Shown here piece after piece: positions 7,331 through 15,122 of a DNA stretch of 15,564 nucleotides; position 1 is the stretch's first letter, and the number at the start of each line of letters is the position of its first letter. The notes under the pieces are model-generated. The model worked only from the letters and a program-made list of their open reading frames with translations. It made no database searches and had not been told where the DNA came from. A program made the position numbers and the translations under genes. Origin of the DNA: Chloroflexi bacterium RBG_13_46_14 (GTDB lineage Bacteria > Chloroflexota > Dehalococcoidia > Dehalococcoidales > UBA2162); the NCBI GenBank assembly GCA_001796415.1, contig MGML01000046.1, forward strand, positions 1 to 15,564. Direction: 5' to 3'.

Positions 7331-8218
7331 ATGACTGCAGAATTAATAAAAGGGGCTGAGGTAGCCAAGGAAATCAGAATAGAACTAAAGCGGGAGATAG
7401 CGGAACTAAAAGAGAAATATAACGTAGTGCCAGGCCTGGTGACAGTGCTGGTTGGAGCTGATCCTGCCTCTCAGGTATATGTAGGGTCAAAAGAGAAAAC
7501 ATCCCAGGAACTGGGAATATACTCGGAGAGGTATGATCTTCCTGAGAAAACAACCCAGGAAGAACTTATGGCCTTAATAGATAAACTCAACAAAGATCCC
7601 AAGATAAACGGCATCCTCGTGCAGTTACCATTGCCGAAACATCTCAATGAGGACGAGGTACTCTATGCAATCGATCCCGATAAGGATGTCGACGGTTTTC
7701 ACCCGGTTAATGTCGGTAAACTGATGATAGGCAAACCCAATTTTCTTCCATGCACTCCAGCCGGTATACAGCAATTGTTAATACGTTCGGGAACTCAGAT
7801 CGAAGGGGCTGAAGTGGTAGTGGTAGGAAGAAGCAATATTGTTGGTAAACCTATCGCTAATATATTACTGCAGAAAGCTCCCGGCGCAAATGCAACGGTT
7901 ACCGTTGTCCATACCCGGACCAAGGATATGGCTTTCCACACCAAACGAGCCGATATTCTCATTGTAGCTGCAGGCGTAGCGAACTACATCACTGCCGATA
8001 TGGTCAAGGAAGGCGCGGTAGTAATCGATGTCGGTGTCAATGAGATCGGCAAGACAGCGGATGGCAAGAGGATTCTTGCCGGCGATGTAGAATTTGAGTC
8101 GGTAAAGGAAAAAGCAAGCAAAATTACACCGGTCCCCGGCGGAGTAGGACCGATGACAATAACCATGCTTATGATGAATACCGTGAAAGCGGCAAAGTTA
8201 GCCGCCGGAATTTCATAG
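7331..8218 (+). CDS. folD: Bifunctional methylene-THF dehydrogenase / methenyl-THF cyclohydrolase
   Basis: FolD converts 10-formyl-THF to 5,10-methenyl-THF and then reduces it to 5,10-methylene-THF with NAD(P)H, directly after Fhs. From the ATG at 7331 it is 295 residues, a normal length. Catalytic Y50 and K54 lie in SQVYVGSKEK, Q98 in VQLPLP, and D121 in DKDVDGFHP; the nucleotide-binding loop VVGRSNIVGKP spans 164-174 and TPVPGGVGPMT is at 266-276. The ATG is chosen because AGGAGGAGG (7315-7323) stands 7 bases before it. An in-frame TTG at 7298 would overlap the previous gene and read through that ribosome site. Cofactor preference cannot be read from sequence. Confidence 0.95.
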   Translation: MTAELIKGAEVAKEIRIELKREIAELKEKYNVVPGLVTVLVGADPASQVYVGSKEKTSQELGIYSERYDLPEKTTQEELMALIDKLNKDPKINGILVQLPLPKHLNEDEVLYAIDPDKDVDGFHPVNVGKLMIGKPNFLPCTPAGIQQLLIRSGTQIEGAEVVVVGRSNIVGKPIANILLQKAPGANATVTVVHTRTKDMAFHTKRADILIVAAGVANYITADMVKEGAVVIDVGVNEIGKTADGKRILAGDVEFESVKEKASKITPVPGGVGPMTITMLMMNTVKAAKLAAGIS

Positions 8219-8234
8219 AAAGGAGGAGATTCTT

Positions 8235-8453
8235 ATGGACTACAAAGTATCAAAGGTGCAGGCACCGGGTAGAGAAGAAGTAGAGCTTCTTGGTGAAACA
8301 TTTGAATCGGGAATGCCGGACAGTGTCGAACTCGGTTACTGGAGACAGAAACTGGAGTCCAGGGAAGATAAGCTAAAATATCTAAAAACCGGTGAGAGAT
8401 ACTGGTACAGCGATGATTGGTACGGGAGCGAGAAGAGAAAAAATCCGGCGTAG
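8235..8453 (+). CDS. Small protein of unknown function within the acs operon
   Basis: I do not recognise this 72-residue product. It is preceded by AGGAGGAG (8221-8228), 6 bases before the ATG, and sits 16 bases after folD and 51 before acsD on the same strand, so it is very probably translated. It has no cysteine or histidine, which argues against an iron-sulfur or nickel-binding role, and no signal peptide or membrane segment. Charge is high and nearly balanced (about 15 acidic, 13 basic residues). A likely helix (about 31-52) leads into an aromatic patch YWYSDDWYG (56-64). A soluble accessory or docking subunit for one of the flanking enzymes is conceivable but is inference from position only. 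Confidence 0.75.
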   Translation: MDYKVSKVQAPGREEVELLGETFESGMPDSVELGYWRQKLESREDKLKYLKTGERYWYSDDWYGSEKRKNPA

Positions 8454-8504
8454 AATCTTCCCGAAAACTCCCCGAAATAGCAGGTTTTTTTAAGGGAGGG
8501 AAAT

Positions 8505-9452
8505 ATGGCAATAGAGATTCCTAAGACCTCGTACAGCGGTAAAATTAAATCGGTTACTCTGGGAAAAGGTGATAAAGCCATCACCGTAGGAGGAGAAACT
8601 TCCTATCCGTTTTACCTTTACGAAGGCGAAATGCCCAATCTACCCAGGATAGCGATGGAAGTCTGGGACTGTCCACCTGAAGACTGGGCGGAAGCGGCCC
8701 TCGAACCTTTCGCCGGCGTTACAGATGATCCAGTCGCATGGGCAAAGAAATGTATCGACGACTATGGCGCCGAGATGATAGCCCTGCAGATGATAAGCAC
8801 TGATCCAAATGGAATGGATCGTTCTCCTGGAGAAGCCGCGGAAATAATTAAAAAGGTATCGGATGCTATCGACGTACCTTTGATAGTCTGGGGCACGGCC
8901 GATAATGATAAGGATACCGAAGTATTCAGGCGGGCGGCGGAACTGGTACAGGATAAGCGTCTTATTATGGGTCCCGTGGAGGAAGGAGATTATAAACGGA
9001 TTGGCGCTGCAGCACTCGCTTATAATCATACCGTGATTGCCTCCAGCCCGATAGATATTAATCTTGCCAAACAATTAAACATACTCATGGGTAACCTGGG
9101 AGTACCTGATACCTCTATTATCGTCGACCCGACCGTGAGTGGTATCGGCTACGGTATCGAGTACTGCTATTCCGTGATGGAAAGAATGAGAATGGCAGGA
9201 CTGACCCAGAAAGACGACAAACTACAATTTCCTATAGTCTGTAATATTTCGAAAGAGGTATGGAAGACAAAAGAGGCGAAACAGCCGGAGTCTGAAGACC
9301 CGACTCTCGGTGATGCCGGGAAGAGGGGGATACTGATGGAAGCGATATCAGCGACTGCGTTATTACTGGCAGGAGCCGATGTCCTGATCATGAGACATCC
9401 GGAAGCAATAAAACTGGTAAACGAAATGATTGCCGATTTATCGGCTTCATAG
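8505..9452 (+). CDS. acsD: Corrinoid iron-sulfur protein, small subunit (acetyl-CoA pathway)
   Basis: AcsD (CdhD family) pairs with AcsC to form the corrinoid iron-sulfur protein that ferries the methyl group from methyl-THF to acetyl-CoA synthase. The 315-residue product is near the roughly 320 of the Moorella subunit and looks like a TIM barrel. It carries the N-terminal segment VTLGKGDKAITVGGE (17-31), which is echoed in AcsC (VTIGTGDNKVKVGGE), as expected from their shared ancestry. Further family-typical stretches include DDYGAEMIALQMISTDPNG, VWGTADNDKDTEV and IIVDPTVSGIGYG. GGGAGGG lies 4 bases before the ATG. A seven-T run at 8485-8491 precedes it but I find no good stem in front of it. 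The cooS gene starts 22 bases later. Confidence 0.93.
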   Translation: MAIEIPKTSYSGKIKSVTLGKGDKAITVGGETSYPFYLYEGEMPNLPRIAMEVWDCPPEDWAEAALEPFAGVTDDPVAWAKKCIDDYGAEMIALQMISTDPNGMDRSPGEAAEIIKKVSDAIDVPLIVWGTADNDKDTEVFRRAAELVQDKRLIMGPVEEGDYKRIGAAALAYNHTVIASSPIDINLAKQLNILMGNLGVPDTSIIVDPTVSGIGYGIEYCYSVMERMRMAGLTQKDDKLQFPIVCNISKEVWKTKEAKQPESEDPTLGDAGKRGILMEAISATALLLAGADVLIMRHPEAIKLVNEMIADLSAS

Positions 9453-9474
9453 AATATTGGGAGGTTGGTGTCAT

Positions 9475-11442
9475 ATGGCAGAAAATGATGCAAAAAGTAT
9501 TGATAAGGGAACTCTCGAGTTATTAGAGAAGGCGGCTGCGGATGGAGTTAATACTGCATTTGACAGAGCTGACGCAATGAAACCGTGTCCAATAGGCGCG
9601 GTCGGCAGTTGCTGCAAAAATTGTGGTATGGGTCCTTGTCGTGTCCCCCTGGCCAAAGGTAAAGAAGAGACCCCGGAAGAGAAACAAAAGAGGCGGGGAA
9701 TCTGTGGAGCGACTGCAGAAACAATCGCGGCTCGCAACTTCATCCGAATGGTGGCCGGAGGAGTGGCCGCGCATTCCGATCACGGACGCGGTGTAGCCGA
9801 ATTATTTATAGCAGTGGCGAAAGGTAAAGCTCCGGGATACGAAATCAAGGATGAACAGAAACTACTGCAAGTAGCCCTGGACTGGGGGGTAGAAATTGGT
9901 GAACGTACCAATAATGAGATTGCCGAAGATATTGGCAGGATTGCACTTGAAGAGTTTGGCAAGCAGGAAGGCGAACTCATTACAACCAGTAAAGCTCCTT
10001 TAAAACGTCAGGAAATCTGGAGAAAACAGGGGGTCATGCCCAGAGGGATAGACAGAGAAGTCGTGGAGATCATGCACCGTACCCATATCGGGGTAGACCA
10101 GGATTATAAAAACTTGCTAAGGCAGGGTGCACGGGCTGCTATAGCCGACGGATGGGGCGGTAGTATGATAGCTACCGAACTTCAGGATATTCTTTTCGGC
10201 ACGCCATCACCTGTGCTTGGTACTGCAAACCTGGGTGTTTTAAGAGAAGACGAGGTTAACGTTATCATTCATGGTCATGAACCCTTGTTGTCAGAAATGA
10301 TCGTTTCGGTTGCGCAGGAACCAGAGATGCTTAAACTGGCGAAATCAAAAGGAGCAAAGGGTATCAATCTATCAGGAATGTGCTGCACCGCCAATGAAAT
10401 TTTAATGCGACATGGTGTCGGCATAGCCGGTAACTTCCTGCAGCAAGAACTGGCCATAGTAACAGGGGCGGTCGATGCGATGGTAGTCGACGTTCAGTGT
10501 ATCTTCCAGTCTATCGCTACAGTAGCCGAGTGCTACCATACTAAGATAATCACTACCTCGCCGAAAGCCAAGATACCGGGGGCTGTACACATTGAGTTCA
10601 ACGAACACGATGCTCTGACATCCGCGCGTGCAATCGTGAAAGTAGCAATTGAAAATTATCCGAACCGTAAAGGAAACATTCATATACCTGATAACAAGAC
10701 AGAACAGATTGCCGGATTCAGTCACGAGACCATTAATTACCTGCTTGGCGGTATGTTCCGGGCTTCTTACAGGCCGCTTAACGATAATATTATTAATGGC
10801 AGAATCAGGGGAGTTGCCGGTGTTGTAGGCTGTAATAATGCCCGTACAAAGCACAATGCAGGGCATATAGCGATGGTAAAGGAACTTATCAAGAATGACG
10901 TTCTTGTTATCACTACAGGCTGCAATGCAATAGCCTGTGCAGAAGCTGGATTGCTAGTTCCCGAGGCGGCAAAGGAATATGCCGGTGAAGGTCTTGCCGA
11001 AGTATGCGAGACAGTAGGTCTTCCCCCTGTAATTCACATGGGCTCTTGCGTCGATAACAGCCGAATCCTGATGGCGGCAACAGCTATGGTAAAAGATGGC
11101 GGACTTGGTGATGATATTTCCGACCTGCCGGTCGCCGGCGCGGCTCCTGAGTGGATGAGCGAGAAGGCTATATCGATTGGACAGTATTTCGTCAGTTCGG
11201 GAGTGTATACCGTATTCGGCGTGACCTGGCCGACTTCAGGAAGCAAGGAAGTAACGGACTACCTGTTCAAGGACATGGAAGAGCTTTACGGAGGAATGTG
11301 GGACTTTGAACCCGACCCGATAAAAGCTGCGCAGATGATGATCGCGCATATCGATAAGAAACGCGCCGCGCTGGGAATCGATAAAGCCAGAGAAAGAATA
11401 CTTTATGACATGGAAATGCGCCGCGAACTGGATAAGGTGTAA
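9475..11442 (+). CDS. cooS: Anaerobic Ni-Fe carbon monoxide dehydrogenase catalytic subunit
   Basis: This enzyme (CooS/AcsA) interconverts CO2 and CO at a Ni-Fe-S C-cluster and here most likely feeds CO to AcsB. From the ATG at 9475 it has 655 residues. D-cluster cysteines C38 and C46 and B-cluster C47, C50, C55 and C77 are visible. C-cluster ligands are the HGH at 266-268, C304, C342, C453, C483 and C525; the proton-relay His and Lys match H100 and K564. So all metal sites look intact. C55 and C77 are 22 apart, whereas I recall 14 in Moorella and Carboxydothermus enzymes, implying an inserted charged loop. The ATG follows GGGAGG (9459-9464) by 10 bases; an upstream in-frame start at 9430 would overlap acsD. 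Position directly before acsB supports the AcsA role. Confidence 0.96.
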   Translation: MAENDAKSIDKGTLELLEKAAADGVNTAFDRADAMKPCPIGAVGSCCKNCGMGPCRVPLAKGKEETPEEKQKRRGICGATAETIAARNFIRMVAGGVAAHSDHGRGVAELFIAVAKGKAPGYEIKDEQKLLQVALDWGVEIGERTNNEIAEDIGRIALEEFGKQEGELITTSKAPLKRQEIWRKQGVMPRGIDREVVEIMHRTHIGVDQDYKNLLRQGARAAIADGWGGSMIATELQDILFGTPSPVLGTANLGVLREDEVNVIIHGHEPLLSEMIVSVAQEPEMLKLAKSKGAKGINLSGMCCTANEILMRHGVGIAGNFLQQELAIVTGAVDAMVVDVQCIFQSIATVAECYHTKIITTSPKAKIPGAVHIEFNEHDALTSARAIVKVAIENYPNRKGNIHIPDNKTEQIAGFSHETINYLLGGMFRASYRPLNDNIINGRIRGVAGVVGCNNARTKHNAGHIAMVKELIKNDVLVITTGCNAIACAEAGLLVPEAAKEYAGEGLAEVCETVGLPPVIHMGSCVDNSRILMAATAMVKDGGLGDDISDLPVAGAAPEWMSEKAISIGQYFVSSGVYTVFGVTWPTSGSKEVTDYLFKDMEELYGGMWDFEPDPIKAAQMMIAHIDKKRAALGIDKARERILYDMEMRRELDKV

Positions 11443-11481
11443 GTGTCATGAACTATAGTGAAATAACGGGAGGGCTGATAG

Positions 11482-13689
11482 ATGTCTAAAATTATAGCCT
11501 CAGCAGCAATCAGAGGAGCTCATAAGATCGTGAGTGACGCTGATGCAAAATGGAAGAAAGCAATGGAGAAATACGGGGCAAATGAGCCTGTCGGTTTCCC
11601 CAACACAGCATATTATTTGCCAGTAATCTACGGAATGCTCGGTATACCGGTTGAAAAACTCGGTGACATGGAAAAGGTTCTAAAAAGGTGCAAGGTGATA
11701 CTGCCGCCACCGGTAAGAGAAGTTCATCCGCTTCCCTATCTTGGGCCGACGCTGGACGCGGGAATGGCGACTCTTTTTGCCGAGGAGCTGGCGGAAGCGA
11801 TCCGCTACCTGGAAGAGCCGAATTTCTACACAAAGACAGAAGACATTGCCGACGATAATATCTGGCTTGGCGCTGCCGACGACATTATTCTGAGAAAGAG
11901 GGGTATTGAGTTTGTCGACGGTACGGCTCCGGGATTCGCAGCTATTCTGGGGGCGGCGCCTACCAGCGAAATAGCAAAACAGATAGCCGAAGAACTGCAG
12001 CAGAAAAATCTCTATGTGTTTATGTGCGGCGAATATAACGGCAAAAGATTCTCCGAACAACTGGTTGAGGCCGGCGTCCAGATAGGGTGGCCTACACGGC
12101 TGGTATCCTTTGGTCCTGATACGAGCGCAACAGTATTTGCCATGGGTTTTGCGACCCGGGCTGCGATGTCATTCGGTGGTATAGAACCAGGTGAGTATAG
12201 AAAAATACTCATTTATAACAAAGACCGAGTCTTCGCGTTCGCATTGCCCCTGGGATATGTAACCGATGAATGGTACGCGAATGCTGCGGGAGCTATTAAC
12301 TACGGCTTCCCGGTGATTGCGGATACACCGATACCGGAAATTCTGCCAACGGGAATCTGTACCTACGAGCATGTCGTCTCTAATATTCCTCATGATGAAC
12401 TTGTAGCCAAGGCAGTAGAGGTTAGAGGACTTAAGGTTACAGTAACCGAGGTACCCGTACCGGTAGCCTTCGGAGCTGCTTTCGAAGGTGAGAGAGTCCG
12501 CGGCGAGGATATTTTCTTGGAGTGCGGCGGCGGAAGAACCCAGATGGTGGAATGGGTAACGAGCAAGGCAATGGACGAGGTTGAAGATGGTTATGTCGAG
12601 GTAATCGGTAAGGACATTAGCGATATCGAACCTGGTTCCAGGCTGCCGATGGCCATATGCGTTGAAGTAGCCGGAAGAGAAATGCAGGAGGATTACGAAC
12701 CGATCCTGGAGAGGCAGATACATCACCTGCTTAACTACGCCCAGGGCGTAATGCATATCGGTCAACGCGATATTGCCTGGATACGTATTTCGAAACAGGC
12801 TATTGAAAAGGGCTTTAACCTTTCACATATCGGTTTGATTCTTCACGCTAAACTTCACCAGGATTTCGGCAGGATCTTCGATAAACTCCAGGTAAAGATT
12901 TATACTAACGAAGATCAGGTTAAAGAGATAATAGAGACTGCCAGGGAAGTCTACAACACAAGGGACGCCAGGATCGAGGGTATGACCGACGAAACGGTAG
13001 ACACCTATTACTCCTGTACTTTGTGCCAGTCCTTTGCTCCCAGTCATGTTTGCACAATCAGCCCTGAAAGAACGGGACTTTGTGGTTCCTACAACTGGAT
13101 GGACTGTAAAGCGTCTTACGAAATTAATCCGACCGGCCCTAACCAGCCGGTTGAAAAGGGTGAGATTATCGACCCGGTGATGGGGCAGTGGAAAGGCGTG
13201 AACGATTTCATATACCAGGCCTCACGCGGTAAGATCGACCACTATAACTTCTACAGCATAATGCATGATCCGATGACTACCTGCGGATGCTGTGAGTGTA
13301 TCGCGGCGGTACTGCCGCTTTGTAACGGAGTGATGACGGTAAGTCGTGAATATACCGGTGAAACACCCTGCGGGATGAAATTCACAACGCTTGCCGGTAC
13401 AATCGGTGGCGGACTCAGTACTCCTGGTTTTGTGGGCCATGGTAAATATAATACAACGCAGAGGAAGTTCATCAAAGGTGACGGCGGACTCTTAAGAATG
13501 GTCTGGATGCCTAAGAGTCTAAAAGAAGAAATCGGTGACCGCATAAATACAAGAGCCGGGGAGATGGGCGTATCCAATTTCCTCGATATGATTGCCGATG
13601 AATCGGTCGGCGTTACCGAGGAAGAGATACTTCCGTACCTGGAAGAAAAAGGTCACCCGGCTCTGACAATGGAATCGATACTCGGTTAA
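11482..13689 (+). CDS. acsB: Acetyl-CoA synthase (CO-methylating) subunit
   Basis: AcsB assembles acetyl-CoA from CO, a methyl group and CoA at the nickel-containing A-cluster. The 735 residues match full-length bacterial AcsB (about 730), including the N-terminal CODH-docking domain that archaeal CdhC lacks. The 4Fe-4S ligands are C512, C515, C524 and C534, and the distal-nickel motif C601-G602-C603 is present. The gating Phe after the second ligand (F518, equal to F512 in Moorella) is kept. The residue after the C-G-C motif is cysteine (C604), where I recall phenylalanine in most members, making a cysteine-rich C-G-C-C-E-C. GGGAGGG (11468-11474) lies 7 bases before the ATG. The gap from cooS is 39 bases; a strong hairpin follows the stop. 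Confidence 0.97.
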   Translation: MSKIIASAAIRGAHKIVSDADAKWKKAMEKYGANEPVGFPNTAYYLPVIYGMLGIPVEKLGDMEKVLKRCKVILPPPVREVHPLPYLGPTLDAGMATLFAEELAEAIRYLEEPNFYTKTEDIADDNIWLGAADDIILRKRGIEFVDGTAPGFAAILGAAPTSEIAKQIAEELQQKNLYVFMCGEYNGKRFSEQLVEAGVQIGWPTRLVSFGPDTSATVFAMGFATRAAMSFGGIEPGEYRKILIYNKDRVFAFALPLGYVTDEWYANAAGAINYGFPVIADTPIPEILPTGICTYEHVVSNIPHDELVAKAVEVRGLKVTVTEVPVPVAFGAAFEGERVRGEDIFLECGGGRTQMVEWVTSKAMDEVEDGYVEVIGKDISDIEPGSRLPMAICVEVAGREMQEDYEPILERQIHHLLNYAQGVMHIGQRDIAWIRISKQAIEKGFNLSHIGLILHAKLHQDFGRIFDKLQVKIYTNEDQVKEIIETAREVYNTRDARIEGMTDETVDTYYSCTLCQSFAPSHVCTISPERTGLCGSYNWMDCKASYEINPTGPNQPVEKGEIIDPVMGQWKGVNDFIYQASRGKIDHYNFYSIMHDPMTTCGCCECIAAVLPLCNGVMTVSREYTGETPCGMKFTTLAGTIGGGLSTPGFVGHGKYNTTQRKFIKGDGGLLRMVWMPKSLKEEIGDRINTRAGEMGVSNFLDMIADESVGVTEEEILPYLEEKGHPALTMESILG

Positions 13690-13700
13690 CGAATAATAAT

Positions 13701-13734
13701 CCTGGAGGTGTTTGATTACTCGAACACCTCCAGG
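13701..13734 (+). repeat. Strong intercistronic hairpin between acsB and acsC
   Basis: CCTGGAGGTGTTTGA (13701-13715) pairs with TCGAACACCTCCAGG (13720-13734) around a 4-base TTAC loop: 15 pairs with a single G-U wobble in RNA. It starts 11 bases after the acsB stop and ends 31 bases before the acsC ATG. No T run follows, so it does not look like an intrinsic terminator. It hides a GGAGG inside its 5' arm. The 3' CCAGG could alternatively pair with CCTGG at 13745-13749, just ahead of the acsC ribosome site. A role in mRNA processing or 3'-end protection is inference. Confidence 0.85.
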
Positions 13735-13765
13735 CCTGAAAATACCTGGGAAGGGAGTAAAACAA

Positions 13766-15112
13766 ATGGCACTTACCGGAATTGAAATATTCAAACTTTT
13801 ACCCAAGACAAACTGCAAAGAATGTGGAGTGCCCACCTGTCTCGCTTTTGCCATGAGTCTGGCTGCAGGCAAAGCAGAACTCACAGCCTGTCCCCATGTT
13901 TCGGATGCGGCTAAAGAAGCGCTTTCGGAAGCGTCGGCTCCTCCCATCAGACCTGTTACGATAGGCACCGGTGATAACAAAGTTAAAGTAGGCGGAGAGA
14001 CCGTTATGTTCCGCCACGAGAAACGTTTCGAGAATCCTCCTGGTATAGCAATCACGGTCAGTACCGGTATGGATGATGCGGAAATAGACGCCAGGCTGAA
14101 GAAATATAAAGGACTTCGTTATGAGAGGGTTGGTCTACTGCTCCGGGCAGAGCTGGTAGCGGTCAAGGATGATTCCGGAGACGCCGCCCGGTTTGAAGCC
14201 GTCACAAGGAAGGTGACCCAGGGCAGTGATGCCGGCATTATCTTAATGAGTGATAATGTGGATGTTCTGGCTGCCGGTGTTAAAGCCTGCGCTGATAAGA
14301 AACCGCTTATCTATGCGGCAACAGGTGATAACGTTGACGCGGTTGCTGCTCTGGCCAAGGATAATTCCTGTCCTGTCGTCGCTAAAGGCAGCAGTCTTGA
14401 CGAGGTAGCGGAACTGACTCAGAAACTGGCTGCCACCGGGGTAAAGGATATAGTTATCGACAGCGGCGCCAGGACCATAAAACAATTATTCCAGGATCAA
14501 CTTATCATCAGAGGGGCAGCTCTTGTCAAAAAGTATAAGCCTCTGGGGTATCCGACTATTGCCATTCCGGCCGAAATGACAGATAACCCGATGAAAGAAG
14601 CTGTAATAGCCGGAATGCTGATCGCTAAATATGCGGGTATCGTCGTTCTTTCGGATTTTCAGGGAGAGAGTTTATTCCCGCTGCTTGTTGAGAGACTGAA
14701 TATCTATACCGACCCGCAGAGACCGCTGGCTACAACCGAGGGTATTTACGAAATCAATAACCCCGATGAAAATTCACCGGTACTTATTACCAGTAATTTC
14801 TCACTTACCTATTTCATTGTATCGGGTGAAATCGAAGGCAGTAAGGTGCCCAGCTATCTTATAGTGATGGATACCGAGGGGCTTTCGGTTATGACCGCCT
14901 GGGCAGCCGGTAAATTCGTTGCCGATGCCATAGGTCCGTTTATCAAGAAATGCGGAATCGCCGATAAGGTGAAACACCGGAAACTGATAATACCCGGTTA
15001 CGCTGCAGCAGAAAGCGGCGGACTTGAAGAGGAACTTCCGAACTGGGAGATATTGATCGGACCCAGGGAAGGTTCTCATATACCTGCATATCTTAAAGCA
15101 TGGACACCATAA
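13766..15112 (+). CDS. acsC: Corrinoid iron-sulfur protein, large subunit (acetyl-CoA pathway)
   Basis: AcsC (CdhE family) carries a 4Fe-4S cluster and, with AcsD, the cobamide that accepts the methyl group from AcsE and passes it to AcsB. From the ATG at 13766 it has 448 residues, in line with the Moorella subunit. The cluster ligands C17, C20, C25 and C42 lie in the N-terminal TNCKECGVPTC...ACPHV region. A TIM-barrel domain begins near 65 (VTIGTGDNKVKVGGE, then MFRHEKRFENPPGIA), and the C-terminal third (about 325-448) is the cobamide-binding part, with EGLSVMTAWAAGKFV and GPREGSHIPAY. The ATG follows a GGGAAGGGAG site. An in-frame TTG at 13712 lies inside the intercistronic hairpin and would add 18 residues before the conserved start, so I reject it. 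Confidence 0.95.
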   Translation: MALTGIEIFKLLPKTNCKECGVPTCLAFAMSLAAGKAELTACPHVSDAAKEALSEASAPPIRPVTIGTGDNKVKVGGETVMFRHEKRFENPPGIAITVSTGMDDAEIDARLKKYKGLRYERVGLLLRAELVAVKDDSGDAARFEAVTRKVTQGSDAGIILMSDNVDVLAAGVKACADKKPLIYAATGDNVDAVAALAKDNSCPVVAKGSSLDEVAELTQKLAATGVKDIVIDSGARTIKQLFQDQLIIRGAALVKKYKPLGYPTIAIPAEMTDNPMKEAVIAGMLIAKYAGIVVLSDFQGESLFPLLVERLNIYTDPQRPLATTEGIYEINNPDENSPVLITSNFSLTYFIVSGEIEGSKVPSYLIVMDTEGLSVMTAWAAGKFVADAIGPFIKKCGIADKVKHRKLIIPGYAAAESGGLEEELPNWEILIGPREGSHIPAYLKAWTP

Positions 15113-15122
15113 GGAGGATAAA

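Noticed and set aside
8454..8504. Seven-T run before acsD as an intrinsic terminator
   Set aside because: Only poor, long-range stems can be drawn upstream (for example CGGGA with TCCCG), so there is no compact GC-rich hairpin.
9430..9474. Upstream start for CooS inside acsD
   Set aside because: There is no ribosome site at that point, and GGGAGG at 9459-9464 clearly serves the ATG at 9475.
13708..13785. Short leader-peptide-like frame starting with GTG in the acsB-acsC hairpin
   Set aside because: The GGAGG and GTG overlap and lie inside the stem, and the encoded 25 residues show no codon run that would suggest attenuation.
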